Below are positions 16,888 to 26,347 of a stretch of 64,000 nucleotides of DNA, piece by piece. Location: positions 1-64,000 of the forward strand of contig NZ_ARQK01000057.1 in assembly GCF_000385215.1 (NCBI RefSeq). The letters are read 5' to 3'. The stretch is from Thioalkalivibrio thiocyanoxidans ARh2. GTDB lineage: Bacteria; Pseudomonadota; Gammaproteobacteria; Ectothiorhodospirales; Ectothiorhodospiraceae. The position numbers were made by a program, and so were the translations under genes. Numbering within the stretch: position 1 is the first letter of the stretch; each line of letters begins with the position of its first letter. The notes below the pieces were generated by a model that saw only the letters and a list, made by a program, of their open reading frames with translations, was not told where the DNA came from and made no database searches.

Positions 16888-18456
16888 TCATTCGCTGGCC
16901 TCCCGCAGCAGGAAGTGCCGGGGCCGGAGCCCTGCGGCCAGCAGTGTCAGGATCAGCGCACCGGCCCCGGCCGTAATCAGGCCGGCCAGCGCGAACAGGC
17001 GCGTGCTGACCGTCCAGTCGGTCCACTGCCCGAACGACGGCGACAGCACGGCCAGCACCAGGACCATCACCCCGAGCGCGACCGGCAGCCCTGCACGCAG
17101 GCGTTTCAGCGCGGGCCCCGGTTGATAGATCCCCTCGCGGATCAGCCCGCGATAGAGCAGACCCGCGTTGATATAGGCGGAGGCCGAGGTGGCCAGCGCC
17201 AGGCCCGCGTGCGCGCCCGGGATGCCGGACAGATACCAGGGCAGCACGAACGCCGCGTTCAGCACGATATTGGCCAGCATCGCGATGATCGCGATCTTCA
17301 CCGGGGTCTTGGTGTCCTGGCGGGCGAAGAACCCCGGGGCGAGCACCTTGATCAGGATGAAGCCCGGCAGGCCCAGTGCGTAGGCGGCCAGCGCCATCGC
17401 GGCCATGTAGGTATCCCACTGGGTGAAGGCCTGGTACTGAATCAGCGTGGCAAGGATCGGGACGGCGAGCACGATCAGGCCGACCATCGAGGGCAGGGCT
17501 ACCAGCATCGCCAGACGCAGCGCCCAGTCCAGCGTGCGCCCGAATGCGGCCGGATCCGCCTGGTTGTACTGCCGCGCGAGGCGCGGAAGGATCACGGTGC
17601 CGATCGCGATCCCGAACAGGGCCAGCGGCAGCTCCACGAAGCGGTCGCCAAAATACAGCCAGGAGATCGACCCGGCCACCAGAAACGAGGCCACCAGGGT
17701 GTCCACCAGCAGGTTGATCTGCACGACCGAGGTCCCGAGGATCGCGGGCAGCATCAGCTTGACGATGCGCCGCACCCCCTCGTGTGCCCGGCGAAACCGC
17801 GGCCGCGGCAGCAGCCCCGCGCGCAACAGGAACGGGATCTGGAAGGCGAGCTGCAAGGCGCCCGCGATGAACACGCCCCAGGCCAGCGCGACGATCGGCT
17901 CCGCGAACATCGGCGCCAGCCACAGCGCCGCGACGATCAATGCCAGGTTCAGGAACACCGGGGTAAAGGCGGGGACGGCAAAGCGCCCGATGCTGTTCAG
18001 GATCCCCGCAGCCATCGCGGTCAGCGAGATGAACAGCAGGTACGGGAAGGTGATGCGCAGCATCTGCGCCGCGAGATCCTGACGCCCCTCCTCCTGCGTG
18101 GCGAGCCCGGGCGCGAACACCCAGATCAGCAGCGGCGCGGCCAGGATCCCGATCAGCGTGACCACCGCGACCACGGCCATCAGCGTGCCGGCGGTGTGGT
18201 CCAGCAGGTCGCGCAGGGCCTCGCGCCCGCGCTTCTCGCGAAACTCCGCGAACACCGGCACGAAGGCCTGGTTGAACGCGCCCTCGGCGAACAGCCGGCG
18301 CAGGAAATTGGGAATGCGGAAGGCGACGAAGAAGGCGTCGGTCGCAGCCCCGGCGCCAAAGGTGACCGCCAGCACCATGTCGCGCAGGTAGCCCATGACC
18401 CGCGAGATCATGGTCATGCCACTGACAACGGCGGTGGAGCGGAACAGGCGGTTCAT
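16888..18456 (-). CDS. murJ: lipid II flippase MurJ
   Basis: MurJ moves lipid II across the inner membrane for peptidoglycan synthesis. The 522-residue protein begins RLFRSTAVVSGMTMISRVMGYLRD, typical of MurJ/MVF, and has about 14 hydrophobic segments with the conserved GAGAATDAFFVAFRIPNFLRR and FAEGAFNQAFVPVF. ATG 18456 is the family start; a longer open frame upstream has no similarity. Its stop lies 13 bases from the edge of repeat copy B, which now separates it from ribF. Confidence 0.95.
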   Translation of the reverse strand: MNRLFRSTAVVSGMTMISRVMGYLRDMVLAVTFGAGAATDAFFVAFRIPNFLRRLFAEGAFNQAFVPVFAEFREKRGREALRDLLDHTAGTLMAVVAVVTLIGILAAPLLIWVFAPGLATQEEGRQDLAAQMLRITFPYLLFISLTAMAAGILNSIGRFAVPAFTPVFLNLALIVAALWLAPMFAEPIVALAWGVFIAGALQLAFQIPFLLRAGLLPRPRFRRAHEGVRRIVKLMLPAILGTSVVQINLLVDTLVASFLVAGSISWLYFGDRFVELPLALFGIAIGTVILPRLARQYNQADPAAFGRTLDWALRLAMLVALPSMVGLIVLAVPILATLIQYQAFTQWDTYMAAMALAAYALGLPGFILIKVLAPGFFARQDTKTPVKIAIIAMLANIVLNAAFVLPWYLSGIPGAHAGLALATSASAYINAGLLYRGLIREGIYQPGPALKRLRAGLPVALGVMVLVLAVLSPSFGQWTDWTVSTRLFALAGLITAGAGALILTLLAAGLRPRHFLLREASE

Positions 18457-18595
18457 CGCGGGCGGCGCGGATCCATGCACAAAGGCCCGCAGTGTACTGC
18501 AATCGAATACGCCCGGCCGTGCACAGCTTCCAGAGGGGCGCGCACAGTCATGTCGGCGCGTCGAAGGGCCGAACCGCTGACAGAAACGCAGACAC

Positions 18596-18622
18596 AAAAA
18601 AGGCCGCCCGGAGGCGACCTTT
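18596..18622 (-). terminator. Rho-independent terminator of the cold-shock gene
   Basis: On the minus strand GGTCGCC (18619-18613) pairs with GGCGGCC (18608-18602) through a 4-base loop, followed by six T residues. It lies 44 bases past the stop codon of the cold-shock gene. Confidence 0.85.
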
Positions 18623-18665
18623 CTCGGACGACCCGCGAGGGGCCGTCAGCCTTGGGAAGCGCGCC

Positions 18666-18869
18666 TTACAGGGCGGTCACTTCACCGGCGGCCAGGCCCT
18701 TGGCGGTTTCCTGGATTTCGAAGGAGACCTTCTGGCCTTCGGCCAGGGTCTTGAAACCCGAACCGGTGATCGCGGAGAAGTGGACGAACACGTCCTTGCC
18801 GCCATCATCCGGGGTGATGAAACCGAAACCCTTGCTCTCGTTGAACCACTTAACAACACCAGTATTCAC
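18666..18869 (-). CDS. cold-shock domain protein, CspA family
   Basis: A 67-residue single OB-fold RNA/DNA chaperone of standard CspA length. RNP1 is KGFGFI (residues 13-18) and RNP2 is VFVHF (27-31). The start is GTG 18869, giving [10 protein letters not shown]; the AAGAGG ribosome-binding site is 9 bases upstream. The mRNA leader is long, about 120 bases from the predicted promoter at 18997-19026, and contains a hairpin (ACTAG/CTAGT). Long structured leaders are usual for cold-induced csp genes. A strong terminator follows. Whether it is cold-induced or constitutive is not decidable here. Confidence 0.93.
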   Translation of the reverse strand: MNTGVVKWFNESKGFGFITPDDGGKDVFVHFSAITGSGFKTLAEGQKVSFEIQETAKGLAAGEVTAL

Positions 18870-18996
18870 AACTTGTAACCTCTTCAATGTAACTAACAAA
18901 TGTGGTCGCGGGATGCTGCCAACAGATCAACGGGAGCACTGGTTCAGAAACTAGAAACTTCCTAGTGTTGCCGTTCATCCGCAGACCACGATCACG

Positions 18997-19026
18997 ACTA
19001 TACGCCTGCATTCCGGCAAAAGCCAA
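18997..19026 (-). promoter_or_regulatory. candidate sigma-70 promoter of the cold-shock gene
   Basis: On the minus strand TTGGCT (19026-19021) and TATAGT (19002-18997) are 18 bases apart. The predicted start near 18990 gives a leader of about 120 bases. Confidence 0.5.
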
Positions 19027-19089
19027 CCGCCTTCCGAGAAACTTTCGTGACAATCAGGGGGTTCGGCTGGAATACCTCCTGCATCGACG

Positions 19090-19812
19090 CTAGTCGAGCT
19101 GCCGGATGTCCACAAAACTCCCCCGCGTCGTCCGACGCAGGCGCGGAAGTACTGCCAGCACAGCCTCGGCGGCCTTCTCCGGCGTCGGCATGGCCTCGGT
19201 TCCCCGTGCGGCCTTTAGCCGCTGCAGCACGGGGAAGGCCTCGCGGTCGGCCTCCTCGCACAAGTAGTCCTGCATCGCGGTATCGATCAGGCCCGGTGCC
19301 AGGGCGTTGATCGCGGTCTCCTCCGGGAACTCGTGGGCATAGAGCTGCATCATCATGTTCAGCGCCGCCTTGGACAGCGAGTAGCCGCTCCAGCCGGCAT
19401 GACCGGATACCGAGGCCCCGGACGAGATCGCGACGATCTGCCCGACGCGCACGTCGCGGCGCAGCAGCGCGTCCAGGATGACCTTGTTGGCGAAGGTGTT
19501 CACATCCATCAGCAGGCGCAGTTCGTCCATCGGCGCGTCCTGCATGCGCTGCATCTGGCCCAGCAGCCCCGCGTTCAGGACCACCAGGTCCAGCTCGTCG
19601 ACTCCATCGAGCAGGCGTTCCATCGCCGCGCCGGTGGCACCGAAGTCGGACAGGTCGACGCGTTCGTCGCCCGCCACACCGGGCTCCGGACAGCCACGCC
19701 GGCTCATCCCGTATACGCGCGAACCCTGCCCCTGCAGCACGCGCGTCAGCCCCAGACCGAAACCGCTGGAATTGCCTGTCACCAGTGCCGCCCGAATGAC
19801 ACCATCGCTCAT
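19090..19812 (-). CDS. short-chain dehydrogenase/reductase
   Basis: A 240-residue cytoplasmic NAD(P)-dependent oxidoreductase of the classical SDR type. The cofactor motif is TGNSSGFGLG (residues 13-22), followed by LNAG, the catalytic serine in ISSGAS and YSLSK with the catalytic Tyr and Lys. The substrate cannot be inferred. GGAGGAG lies upstream of ATG 19812. The gene is divergent from tmcA, with 192 bases between their starts, and lies upstream of the cold-shock gene on the same strand. It is an ordinary SDR in length and composition. Confidence 0.85.
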   Translation of the reverse strand: MSDGVIRAALVTGNSSGFGLGLTRVLQGQGSRVYGMSRRGCPEPGVAGDERVDLSDFGATGAAMERLLDGVDELDLVVLNAGLLGQMQRMQDAPMDELRLLMDVNTFANKVILDALLRRDVRVGQIVAISSGASVSGHAGWSGYSLSKAALNMMMQLYAHEFPEETAINALAPGLIDTAMQDYLCEEADREAFPVLQRLKAARGTEAMPTPEKAAEAVLAVLPRLRRTTRGSFVDIRQLD

Positions 19813-20004
19813 GTAATCTCTCCTCCCGGAATGGGTTCAGCGGCAGGCTAACCGGAACCCATTTCAGTCGCCACACGAGCCGTCGCGGGACCACCGTATT
19901 GTCATGCCGCCCCCGAACCCACCGGGGGCCGTCAAGTGCAGTACCCTCCTGGTCGACGCATGCATGTCGCCCCACCGCAAACCGGGTATCCGACAAGGAC
20001 CAGA

Positions 20005-21963
20005 ATGAGACCAGCGGAGGACAGATCCACCCCAGCCTGGCGGCAATTGCTGGCCCACCCGCAGTCGAAAGCGGCGCGCGAGCGTGCGGCCGCCTGGCTT
20101 GCGCGGATGCCCAGCGGGACACAGCCTCTCTGGGTGGGCCGCGGGGCACCCTCGGATGTGCCGAAGGCAAACCCCGCACAGGTCGCTCACTGGCTTGGGC
20201 GCGAGGCCGACGCGATCGTGTTCGAGGCCCCCTGGCCCCTTCCCGCAGACGCGCTGGCCATCGTTAGCGGCCTGTTGCGGGGGGGCGGGGTGCTCCTCCT
20301 GCTGGTCGGGACGCCCGGCACCGGGGCTTTTGGCAGGCGCTGGACGAAGGCACTGCGGCAGGCGCCTGTTCAATGGGTGGGCGAGGATATTCTGGAGTGG
20401 CCAGCCCCTTCCGCAACCGGGAATGCCACCTGGTCCTGGACGCAGGACCAGCGGCGCGGTCTCCAGGCGCTGAAGCAGCTGGCCCCGGGGGAGTGCGGTG
20501 CGCTGATCGCCGACCGTGGACGCGGAAAGTCGACCCTGCTCGGCGAATGGATCGCCGAACAACGAGATGCCGGTGCAAAGGTCCTCGTTACCGCCCCGAA
20601 TGCAGGCGCCGTTCGTGCGCTCTTCCGCCAGCTGGAGCACCACCCGGGGGCCCCTGTACCTTTCTGCGCCCCCGACCAGCTGAAGACCCTCGCCACCCCA
20701 CCAGACACGCTGGTCATCGACGAGGCGGCCGCACTGCCGGTCGATCGCCTGGTGCGTCTGGCACGCCACGCCCGACGCCTGGTGCTGTCGACGACCACCG
20801 GGGGCTTCGAAGGCAGCGGCCAGGGGTTTCGCCTGCGCGCGCTCCCAGCCCTGCAACGCTCGGGGTTCCGGGTTCGGGATATTGGCCTGGCTCAGCCGGT
20901 ACGCTGGGCAAGCGGCGATCCGCTGGAAGCCTGGCTGGACAGCCTGTTTCTGATGCGTGCCGAGAGTCGCACCCCTGCCCCACAAGCACTGCAATTCGAC
21001 TGGCTTTGTGGCCACGAGCTGGCTTGTGACGAGCGCCGGCTCGAAGACCTGGCCGGCCTGCTTGCCGATGCCCACTATCGCACACGTCCGTCGGATCTCG
21101 CGCGCTGGCTGGAGGACGCTCGCGTACACCTGATGCTGCTCACCGGCACGCGTGACAACACCCTGTTTGGGGTAGCCCTGGCACAGGAAGAGGGTGGTCT
21201 GACGCCCCAGCTCGCGGAAGCGGTGTGGGCCGGCGAGCGCCGCCCCCAGGGGCATTTCCTGCCCTGCACCCTGGCTGCGCGCGGCGAGTTCGAGCTGGCC
21301 AGTCGAACCTGGTGGCGGATCCAGCGTCTCGCCGTACATCCCGCCTGGCAAGGGAGGGGCCTTGGTAGCCGACTGCTGCGAGCAGTCGAGGAGCGCGCTG
21401 CGCATTGCGGCATCCCGCTGGTTGGTACGAGCTTCGGACTGCAATCGGCACTGGTACGGTTCTGGGCGCAGGCGGGCTGGCAGCCCGTTCGGGTCGGGGA
21501 GCGACCCGACCCTGCCAGTGGCGAGGTCTCGGTCATACTGGCGAAAGCGATGGCTCAGGACATCGTCACCGCCGTGGATGCGGCCACGGCGTCCTTCGCC
21601 CGCGACTGGCGCGACACCGGCGCAGAGTACCTGGGCGATCCAACGGGACGTCGACGCCAGGCCCTTGAAGCCATGCTGCCGCCCAATGGCGCTTCGCCAG
21701 CGGCGAATCATGCCCATGACATAGAAGAGATTCGGGCCTTTGCGCAACGGCAACGGCCACTGGAATGGGCGCTGCCGGCCTTGCTGCGGCAGCTGGAGGC
21801 GGCCCCGCCGGTCGATCCGGAAGGCCGCCTGCTGGCAGCGAGCCTGGCGGCGCCCGTCGACTGGACGTGGCTGGCCCGCGAGCTCGGGGTGTCCGGGCGA
21901 CGCGGCGTCACCCGCAGGCTGCGCCGCGCCGCCGGGGCCTGGCTGGAGGCCCGCGGGCTGTAG
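20005..21963 (+). CDS. tmcA: tRNA(Met) cytidine acetyltransferase
   Basis: TmcA makes N4-acetylcytidine at the wobble position of elongator tRNA-Met, using acetyl-CoA and ATP. The 652-residue protein has an N-terminal DUF1726-like part, a helicase-like ATPase with Walker A GRGKST (172-177) and DEAAALP (239-245), and a GNAT domain with VHPAWQGRGLGSRLL. The C-terminal tail is the tRNA-binding part. I chose ATG 20005 because AAGGA lies 5 bases upstream; an earlier in-frame ATG at 19936 lacks a site. E. coli TmcA is 671 residues. The 192-base gap to the divergent SDR gene would hold its promoter. Confidence 0.92.
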   Translation: MRPAEDRSTPAWRQLLAHPQSKAARERAAAWLARMPSGTQPLWVGRGAPSDVPKANPAQVAHWLGREADAIVFEAPWPLPADALAIVSGLLRGGGVLLLLVGTPGTGAFGRRWTKALRQAPVQWVGEDILEWPAPSATGNATWSWTQDQRRGLQALKQLAPGECGALIADRGRGKSTLLGEWIAEQRDAGAKVLVTAPNAGAVRALFRQLEHHPGAPVPFCAPDQLKTLATPPDTLVIDEAAALPVDRLVRLARHARRLVLSTTTGGFEGSGQGFRLRALPALQRSGFRVRDIGLAQPVRWASGDPLEAWLDSLFLMRAESRTPAPQALQFDWLCGHELACDERRLEDLAGLLADAHYRTRPSDLARWLEDARVHLMLLTGTRDNTLFGVALAQEEGGLTPQLAEAVWAGERRPQGHFLPCTLAARGEFELASRTWWRIQRLAVHPAWQGRGLGSRLLRAVEERAAHCGIPLVGTSFGLQSALVRFWAQAGWQPVRVGERPDPASGEVSVILAKAMAQDIVTAVDAATASFARDWRDTGAEYLGDPTGRRRQALEAMLPPNGASPAANHAHDIEEIRAFAQRQRPLEWALPALLRQLEAAPPVDPEGRLLAASLAAPVDWTWLARELGVSGRRGVTRRLRRAAGAWLEARGL

Positions 21964-21972
21964 CGTCCCGTC

Positions 21973-23988
21973 TTACAGGCGGAACTGGGCCAGGGCCTGC
22001 TGGATCTCGCGTTCGACCTGCTTGAGCTCGTCGGACGCGGCACTGACCCGGTCGGCGGTGTTGGCCGACTGGTCGGCCCCGTCGGAGATCTGCACGATGT
22101 TGCGGTTGATGTCCTCGACCACGGTGCTCTGCTGACGCGCGGCGACCGCGATCTGGTCGGTCATCTCCACGATCGTGGTCACCGACTGCTGGATCTGCTG
22201 CAGGGCCCCGTTCACCTCGGCGGTGTGCTCCATGGTGGTCTCGGCCTCGTCCTGACCATGCTGCATGGCCTTCACCGCACTGCCGGTGGCGGTCTGCAGG
22301 CGCGAGATCATGCTTTCGATCTCGTCGGTGGACTCCTGCGTCCGGGTCGCCAGCTTGCGCACCTCGTCGGCGACCACCGCGAACCCGCGGCCATGTTCAC
22401 CGGCCCGGGCGGCCTCGATGGCCGCGTTCAGCGCCAGCAGGTTGGTCTGCTCGGCCACGCCGCGGATGACCTCGAGGATGGTACCGATCTGCTTGGAGTC
22501 CTCGCCCAGCTTGGCCACGGTACCGGCAGCCTGTTCGACCGTGCCCAGCAGGGAGGCCATGGACTCGATGTTCTTCTCCATCACCTCGGCGCCGTTGTTC
22601 ACCGCCCCGCTGGCCTCCTGGCCGGCCTGGGAGGTGGCGTCGGTGTTGCGCGCGATCTCCTCGGCACTGCTTTGCAGCTCGTTGATCGCGGTGGCGACGC
22701 GCTCGGTCTCGTCGCGCTGACCCGAGACGGCCTCGCGGGCCTGGTAGGCCTCCTGGTTCAGGTTCTCGGTCGCACGGTTCAGGGTCTCGGTCCCACTGCG
22801 GGCATTGCCCACGGCCTGCGCGATCTTGTCGGTGAAGCGGTTGAACGCACGCCCCAGCTGGGCGGTCTCCAGCAGGCCGTTCTCGTCCAGCCGACGGCTG
22901 AGGTCGCCATCGCCATCGGCAATCTCCTCCAGCGCCTCGGTCGAGTGAGCCAGTGCACGGCGTACCACCAGGATGATGAACACCGCGGCGGCCACACCCA
23001 GGACCACGCCGATCAGCGCCAGCACGCCCTGAGTCATCTGGGTGTTGCGCATGGTCGCGGTCAGCTCGCCGGCGGAACGCTCGGCCCGGTCGGTGATCCG
23101 CTCGGACAGCTGTTGCAGCTCGGTGCGCGCCTCCAGGATCACCGGGCCGACCTCGGTGCGGATCAGGAAAGCATCCTGCAGGGCTTCCTCGCTGCCGTGG
23201 ATACGTACGATCTCCTGGATCGCACTGTCCAGTGTTTCCAGCTCTCCCTCGAAGTCCTCGACCGCGATCTGCTGCTCGAAATCCAGCTCGTCGTACTGCT
23301 CCATCAGCCGCGCCAGCACGTCATGGGTCTGGCCGAGATAAAGGCGCAGGTTCTGCTCGAAGGAGTCGTCACGAAACGCGATGAAGCCGCGCAGGTTCGA
23401 GGTGATCTGCAGGAGGTTGGTGCGCAGGCTGTAGAAGTCGCCAAGGCGATCGAACGAGCGCTCGAAGCGGGCCCGCGCCATCTCCTCGTCGATCATGGTG
23501 CTGGTCAGCTGGGTCATCTGCATGGTCGCGGGGTTGGCGCGCGAGTTCGCAACACCCTGGGCCGGCATGTTCTCGGCCACATCCTCCGCGATCTCGATCA
23601 GGCGCTCACGGTGATCGGCGAACCCATCGATGTTCGCCCGCACCTGCTCCGCGGAGCCACTCAGCTCGTCCGAGGCCTGCACCACCGGGTCATTGATCAG
23701 TGCATCCATGGCGACATCCAGGTCATCCATGGTGGCCAGCCAGGCGTCGCGGTGCTCGTCCTCTTCGCTCATCAGGTAGAACCCGAGAAAGGCGGCACTC
23801 TCCTGCAGTAACTGCTCCACCTCGTTGACACGCGCCACCGCCGGATAGTCCGACTGCGTGAGTTCGGCCACGCCCTGCCCGCCCACGTTCAGGGCGCGCA
23901 GTGCCAGTAGCGAGTTGATGATCAGGATCGCGACGACCAGCCCGAAGCCGGCGATCAGCAGCCCCCGAATGGAGAGTTTGTCCAGCAT
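21973..23988 (-). CDS. methyl-accepting chemotaxis protein
   Basis: A 671-residue chemoreceptor. One transmembrane helix is near the N-terminus ([21 protein letters not shown]). It is followed by a large, mainly helical periplasmic sensor domain of about 280 residues and a second helix ([22 protein letters not shown]). A HAMP domain and the cytoplasmic signalling domain come next, with the highly conserved tip [38 protein letters not shown] 23988 is preceded by GGAGT. There is no C-terminal pentapeptide tether. The ligand is unknown. No other chemotaxis gene is nearby, so it is an orphan receptor. It runs convergent to tmcA with 9 bases between stops. Confidence 0.9.
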   Translation of the reverse strand: MLDKLSIRGLLIAGFGLVVAILIINSLLALRALNVGGQGVAELTQSDYPAVARVNEVEQLLQESAAFLGFYLMSEEDEHRDAWLATMDDLDVAMDALINDPVVQASDELSGSAEQVRANIDGFADHRERLIEIAEDVAENMPAQGVANSRANPATMQMTQLTSTMIDEEMARARFERSFDRLGDFYSLRTNLLQITSNLRGFIAFRDDSFEQNLRLYLGQTHDVLARLMEQYDELDFEQQIAVEDFEGELETLDSAIQEIVRIHGSEEALQDAFLIRTEVGPVILEARTELQQLSERITDRAERSAGELTATMRNTQMTQGVLALIGVVLGVAAAVFIILVVRRALAHSTEALEEIADGDGDLSRRLDENGLLETAQLGRAFNRFTDKIAQAVGNARSGTETLNRATENLNQEAYQAREAVSGQRDETERVATAINELQSSAEEIARNTDATSQAGQEASGAVNNGAEVMEKNIESMASLLGTVEQAAGTVAKLGEDSKQIGTILEVIRGVAEQTNLLALNAAIEAARAGEHGRGFAVVADEVRKLATRTQESTDEIESMISRLQTATGSAVKAMQHGQDEAETTMEHTAEVNGALQQIQQSVTTIVEMTDQIAVAARQQSTVVEDINRNIVQISDGADQSANTADRVSAASDELKQVEREIQQALAQFRL

Positions 23989-24156
23989 GATGTTGACTCC
24001 TTCCTCAGCGCCTTCTGCCGGGCGCATGTCCTCACGCGCAAGCGGGCTCTTCCGCTGCCTGTAGAGACGTTTCATCCCCTGTTACGGCCGCTTGCCCCCA
24101 GAGTTGAGGTTCGGGCCGTTTTGAGAATTACATCACAGCGGATGACGGGGGAAGGG

Positions 24157-26073
24157 TCAGGGTGATTCCAGCGCCTCCCAGCGCTCGAAGGCCACCGCCA
24201 GGTCACGCTCGACCTGTTCGAGCCGGCCCTGCAGCTCGCGCACCCGCTCGCCATCTCGCAGCACCTCCGGGTCCGACAGGGCTTCGGCCAGCGACTGGTG
24301 TTCGGTCTCCAGGGCCTCGATCCGGCCTGGCAGGGCCTTCAGCTCACGGGCCTCCTTGTAGGACAGCTTGCGGGCGCGGGGCGGCGGTGCCGGTTCCGCG
24401 GGCGTGGAATCGGGCCGAACCCGAGCCTCCGGCTCGGCGGGGGGCGGCGTCCCGGTATCCGCTTCGCGGGTCAGCAGGCGTTGCGTGACGCGGGCGGGCA
24501 GATCCGACCAGCCGCCGACGAATTCCTCGACCGTGCCATCGCCAGGCAGCACCAGCGTGCTCGTGGCGACATTGTCGAGGAAGGCGCGATCGTGGCTGAC
24601 CACGATCACCGTACCGGTGTACTCGATCAGCAGTTGTTCCAGCAGCTCCAGGGTCTCGACGTCCAGGTCGTTGGTGGGCTCGTCGAGCACCAGCAGGTTG
24701 GCCGGGCGCAGGAACAGCTTGGCCAGCAGCAGCCGGTTGCGCTCGCCACCGGACAGGGCCGACACCGGCTGGCGCGCGCGCTCCGGCGGGAACAGGAAGT
24801 CCCCCAGATAGCTCAGCACATGCCGGGTCTCGCCGTTCACGGTGACCCGGTCACGGCCCTCGCCGACCGCATCCTGTACGGTCGTCGTCTCGTCGAGGCG
24901 CGCCCGGGCCTGGTCGAAATAGGCGATCTCGAGCTGGGTGCCCAGCTTGACGGTCCCGGACAGTGGCGCCACCTGGCCCAGCAAGCCGCGCAGCAGTGTG
25001 GTCTTGCCGGCGCCATTCGGGCCGACAATGCCCAGGGCATCGCCGCGCTGGAGCAGCAGGTTCACGTCGCGCACCACCGGCGTGTCGTCGTAGCCGAAGT
25101 CCGCATGCTCCGCCTCGATCACCAGGCGCCCGGAACGCTGCTCGGGCGACAGCTGCATGCGTACCTGCCCCCCGCGCTCGCGCCGCTCCGCGCGCTTCCT
25201 GCGCAGAGCCTGCAGGGCGCGCACCCGGCCCTCGTTGCGGGTACGCCGCGCCTTGATGCCCTGGCGAATCCAGGTCTCTTCCTGTGCCAGCTTGCGATCA
25301 AACTCGGCGCGCTGGCGCGCCTCGACCTCCAGGCGCTCGGCCTGGCGCGTGCGGAAGGCCTCGATCGACGGCGGGTGCTCGTACACCTGGCCGCGATTCA
25401 GCTCCAGGATGCGGGTGGCGACCTGCTCCATGAACTGGCGATCATGGCTGATGAACACCACCGTGAGCCCGCTCCCGCGCAGGAACTCCTCCAGCCAGCG
25501 GATCGCGGCCACATCCAGGTGGTTGGTCGGCTCGTCCAGCAGCAACAGCTGCGGTTCGCGCACCAGTTCGCGCGCCAGCCAGACACGTCGCTTGAGGCCG
25601 CCGGAGAGCGCGGCAAAACCGGCCTCGGGATCGAGCTCCAGGCGCGAAAGCGTCGTTTCGACCCGGTTCTGCAGGCTCCAGCCGTCAATTGCGTCCAGCC
25701 GGGCCTGGACCGGCCCCATCTTCTCCAGGGCCTCGGCATCCCCGCTGGCGGCGGCCTGGCTCAGGTGATGGAAACGCTCCAGCAGCTGCCCGGACTCGCC
25801 CAGTCCCTCGGCGACCACATCGAACACCGTGCCCTCGACCCCGGGCGGCAGTTCCTGGGTCAGCCAGGCGGTCGTCAGGCCATCCTGACGGACCACCTCG
25901 CCCGAGTCCGGCTGGATCGCGCCCGCGATCACCTTCAGCAGGGTCGACTTGCCCTCGCCATTGCGCCCGGCCACCGCCACGCGTTCGCCGGGCTCCAGGC
26001 TCAGGTTGAGGCCATCCAGCAGGGGGGCCATGCCATAGGCCAGGTGGATATCGCGCAGGGTCAGAAGAGCCAT
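24157..26073 (-). CDS. uup: ABC-F family ATPase, Uup-like
   Basis: A soluble 638-residue protein with two ABC ATPase domains and no membrane segments. Domain 1 has Walker A GRNGEGKST (36-44) and signature LSGGLKRRVWLAREL; domain 2 has GPNGAGKTT and LSGGERNRLLLAKLF. The linker is rich in charged residues, and the C-terminal ~80 residues form the coiled coil (ETEHQSLAEALSDPE ... LEQVERDLAVAFERWEAL) typical of Uup. Uup relatives act on the ribosome or on branched DNA; the family role is not settled. MITE copy C begins 8 bases upstream of the ATG, so its promoter lies in or beyond the repeat. Confidence 0.88.
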   Translation of the reverse strand: MALLTLRDIHLAYGMAPLLDGLNLSLEPGERVAVAGRNGEGKSTLLKVIAGAIQPDSGEVVRQDGLTTAWLTQELPPGVEGTVFDVVAEGLGESGQLLERFHHLSQAAASGDAEALEKMGPVQARLDAIDGWSLQNRVETTLSRLELDPEAGFAALSGGLKRRVWLARELVREPQLLLLDEPTNHLDVAAIRWLEEFLRGSGLTVVFISHDRQFMEQVATRILELNRGQVYEHPPSIEAFRTRQAERLEVEARQRAEFDRKLAQEETWIRQGIKARRTRNEGRVRALQALRRKRAERRERGGQVRMQLSPEQRSGRLVIEAEHADFGYDDTPVVRDVNLLLQRGDALGIVGPNGAGKTTLLRGLLGQVAPLSGTVKLGTQLEIAYFDQARARLDETTTVQDAVGEGRDRVTVNGETRHVLSYLGDFLFPPERARQPVSALSGGERNRLLLAKLFLRPANLLVLDEPTNDLDVETLELLEQLLIEYTGTVIVVSHDRAFLDNVATSTLVLPGDGTVEEFVGGWSDLPARVTQRLLTREADTGTPPPAEPEARVRPDSTPAEPAPPPRARKLSYKEARELKALPGRIEALETEHQSLAEALSDPEVLRDGERVRELQGRLEQVERDLAVAFERWEALESP

Positions 26074-26080
26074 CGAGATC

Positions 26081-26273
26081 TAGGGAAACACTGATTCATG
26101 TACACGCTCGCGCTCGAGTCGCTGTTGCGTGCGAACAAGGCGCGGCGACTGCCGTGCAGTCATTCTGCACAAGGGAGCCGCAACGCCGTGCGCGCGCAAA
26201 AGCGGCCGAGCCCCAGCATTCAATGGTTTGTGGGGTGCCAACGCGAGTGTGTACATGAATCAGTGTTTCCCTA
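26081..26273. repeat. complete compact MITE-like repeat (copy C)
   Basis: 193 bp, bounded by terminal repeats starting TAGGGAAACACTGATTCATG and ending with its complement; the outer 25 bases match perfectly and about 31 of 32 overall. The interior holds GACTGCCGTGCAGTC and GTGCAG/CTGCAC hairpins and no coding sequence I can recognise. Internal sequence matches the left arm of copy B. I see no clear target-site duplication. It lies immediately upstream of the uup start codon and downstream of the usp gene. Confidence 0.88.
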
Positions 26274-26347
26274 GAGGAATCCAGTTGGGGAACCGGCAAA
26301 CGCCGGTCAGAAAGGGTTCAGGGGGAGTCGTGAACCAGGGGGCGCGG

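Noticed and set aside
24076-24156. Possible sigma-28 promoter for the chemoreceptor gene
   Set aside because: I found no TAAA-N15-GCCGATAA-like match in the gap upstream of the receptor.
26294-26311. ACCGGC/GCCGGT hairpin after the universal stress gene as a terminator
   Set aside because: The stem is only 6 bp and no T-run follows on the minus strand.
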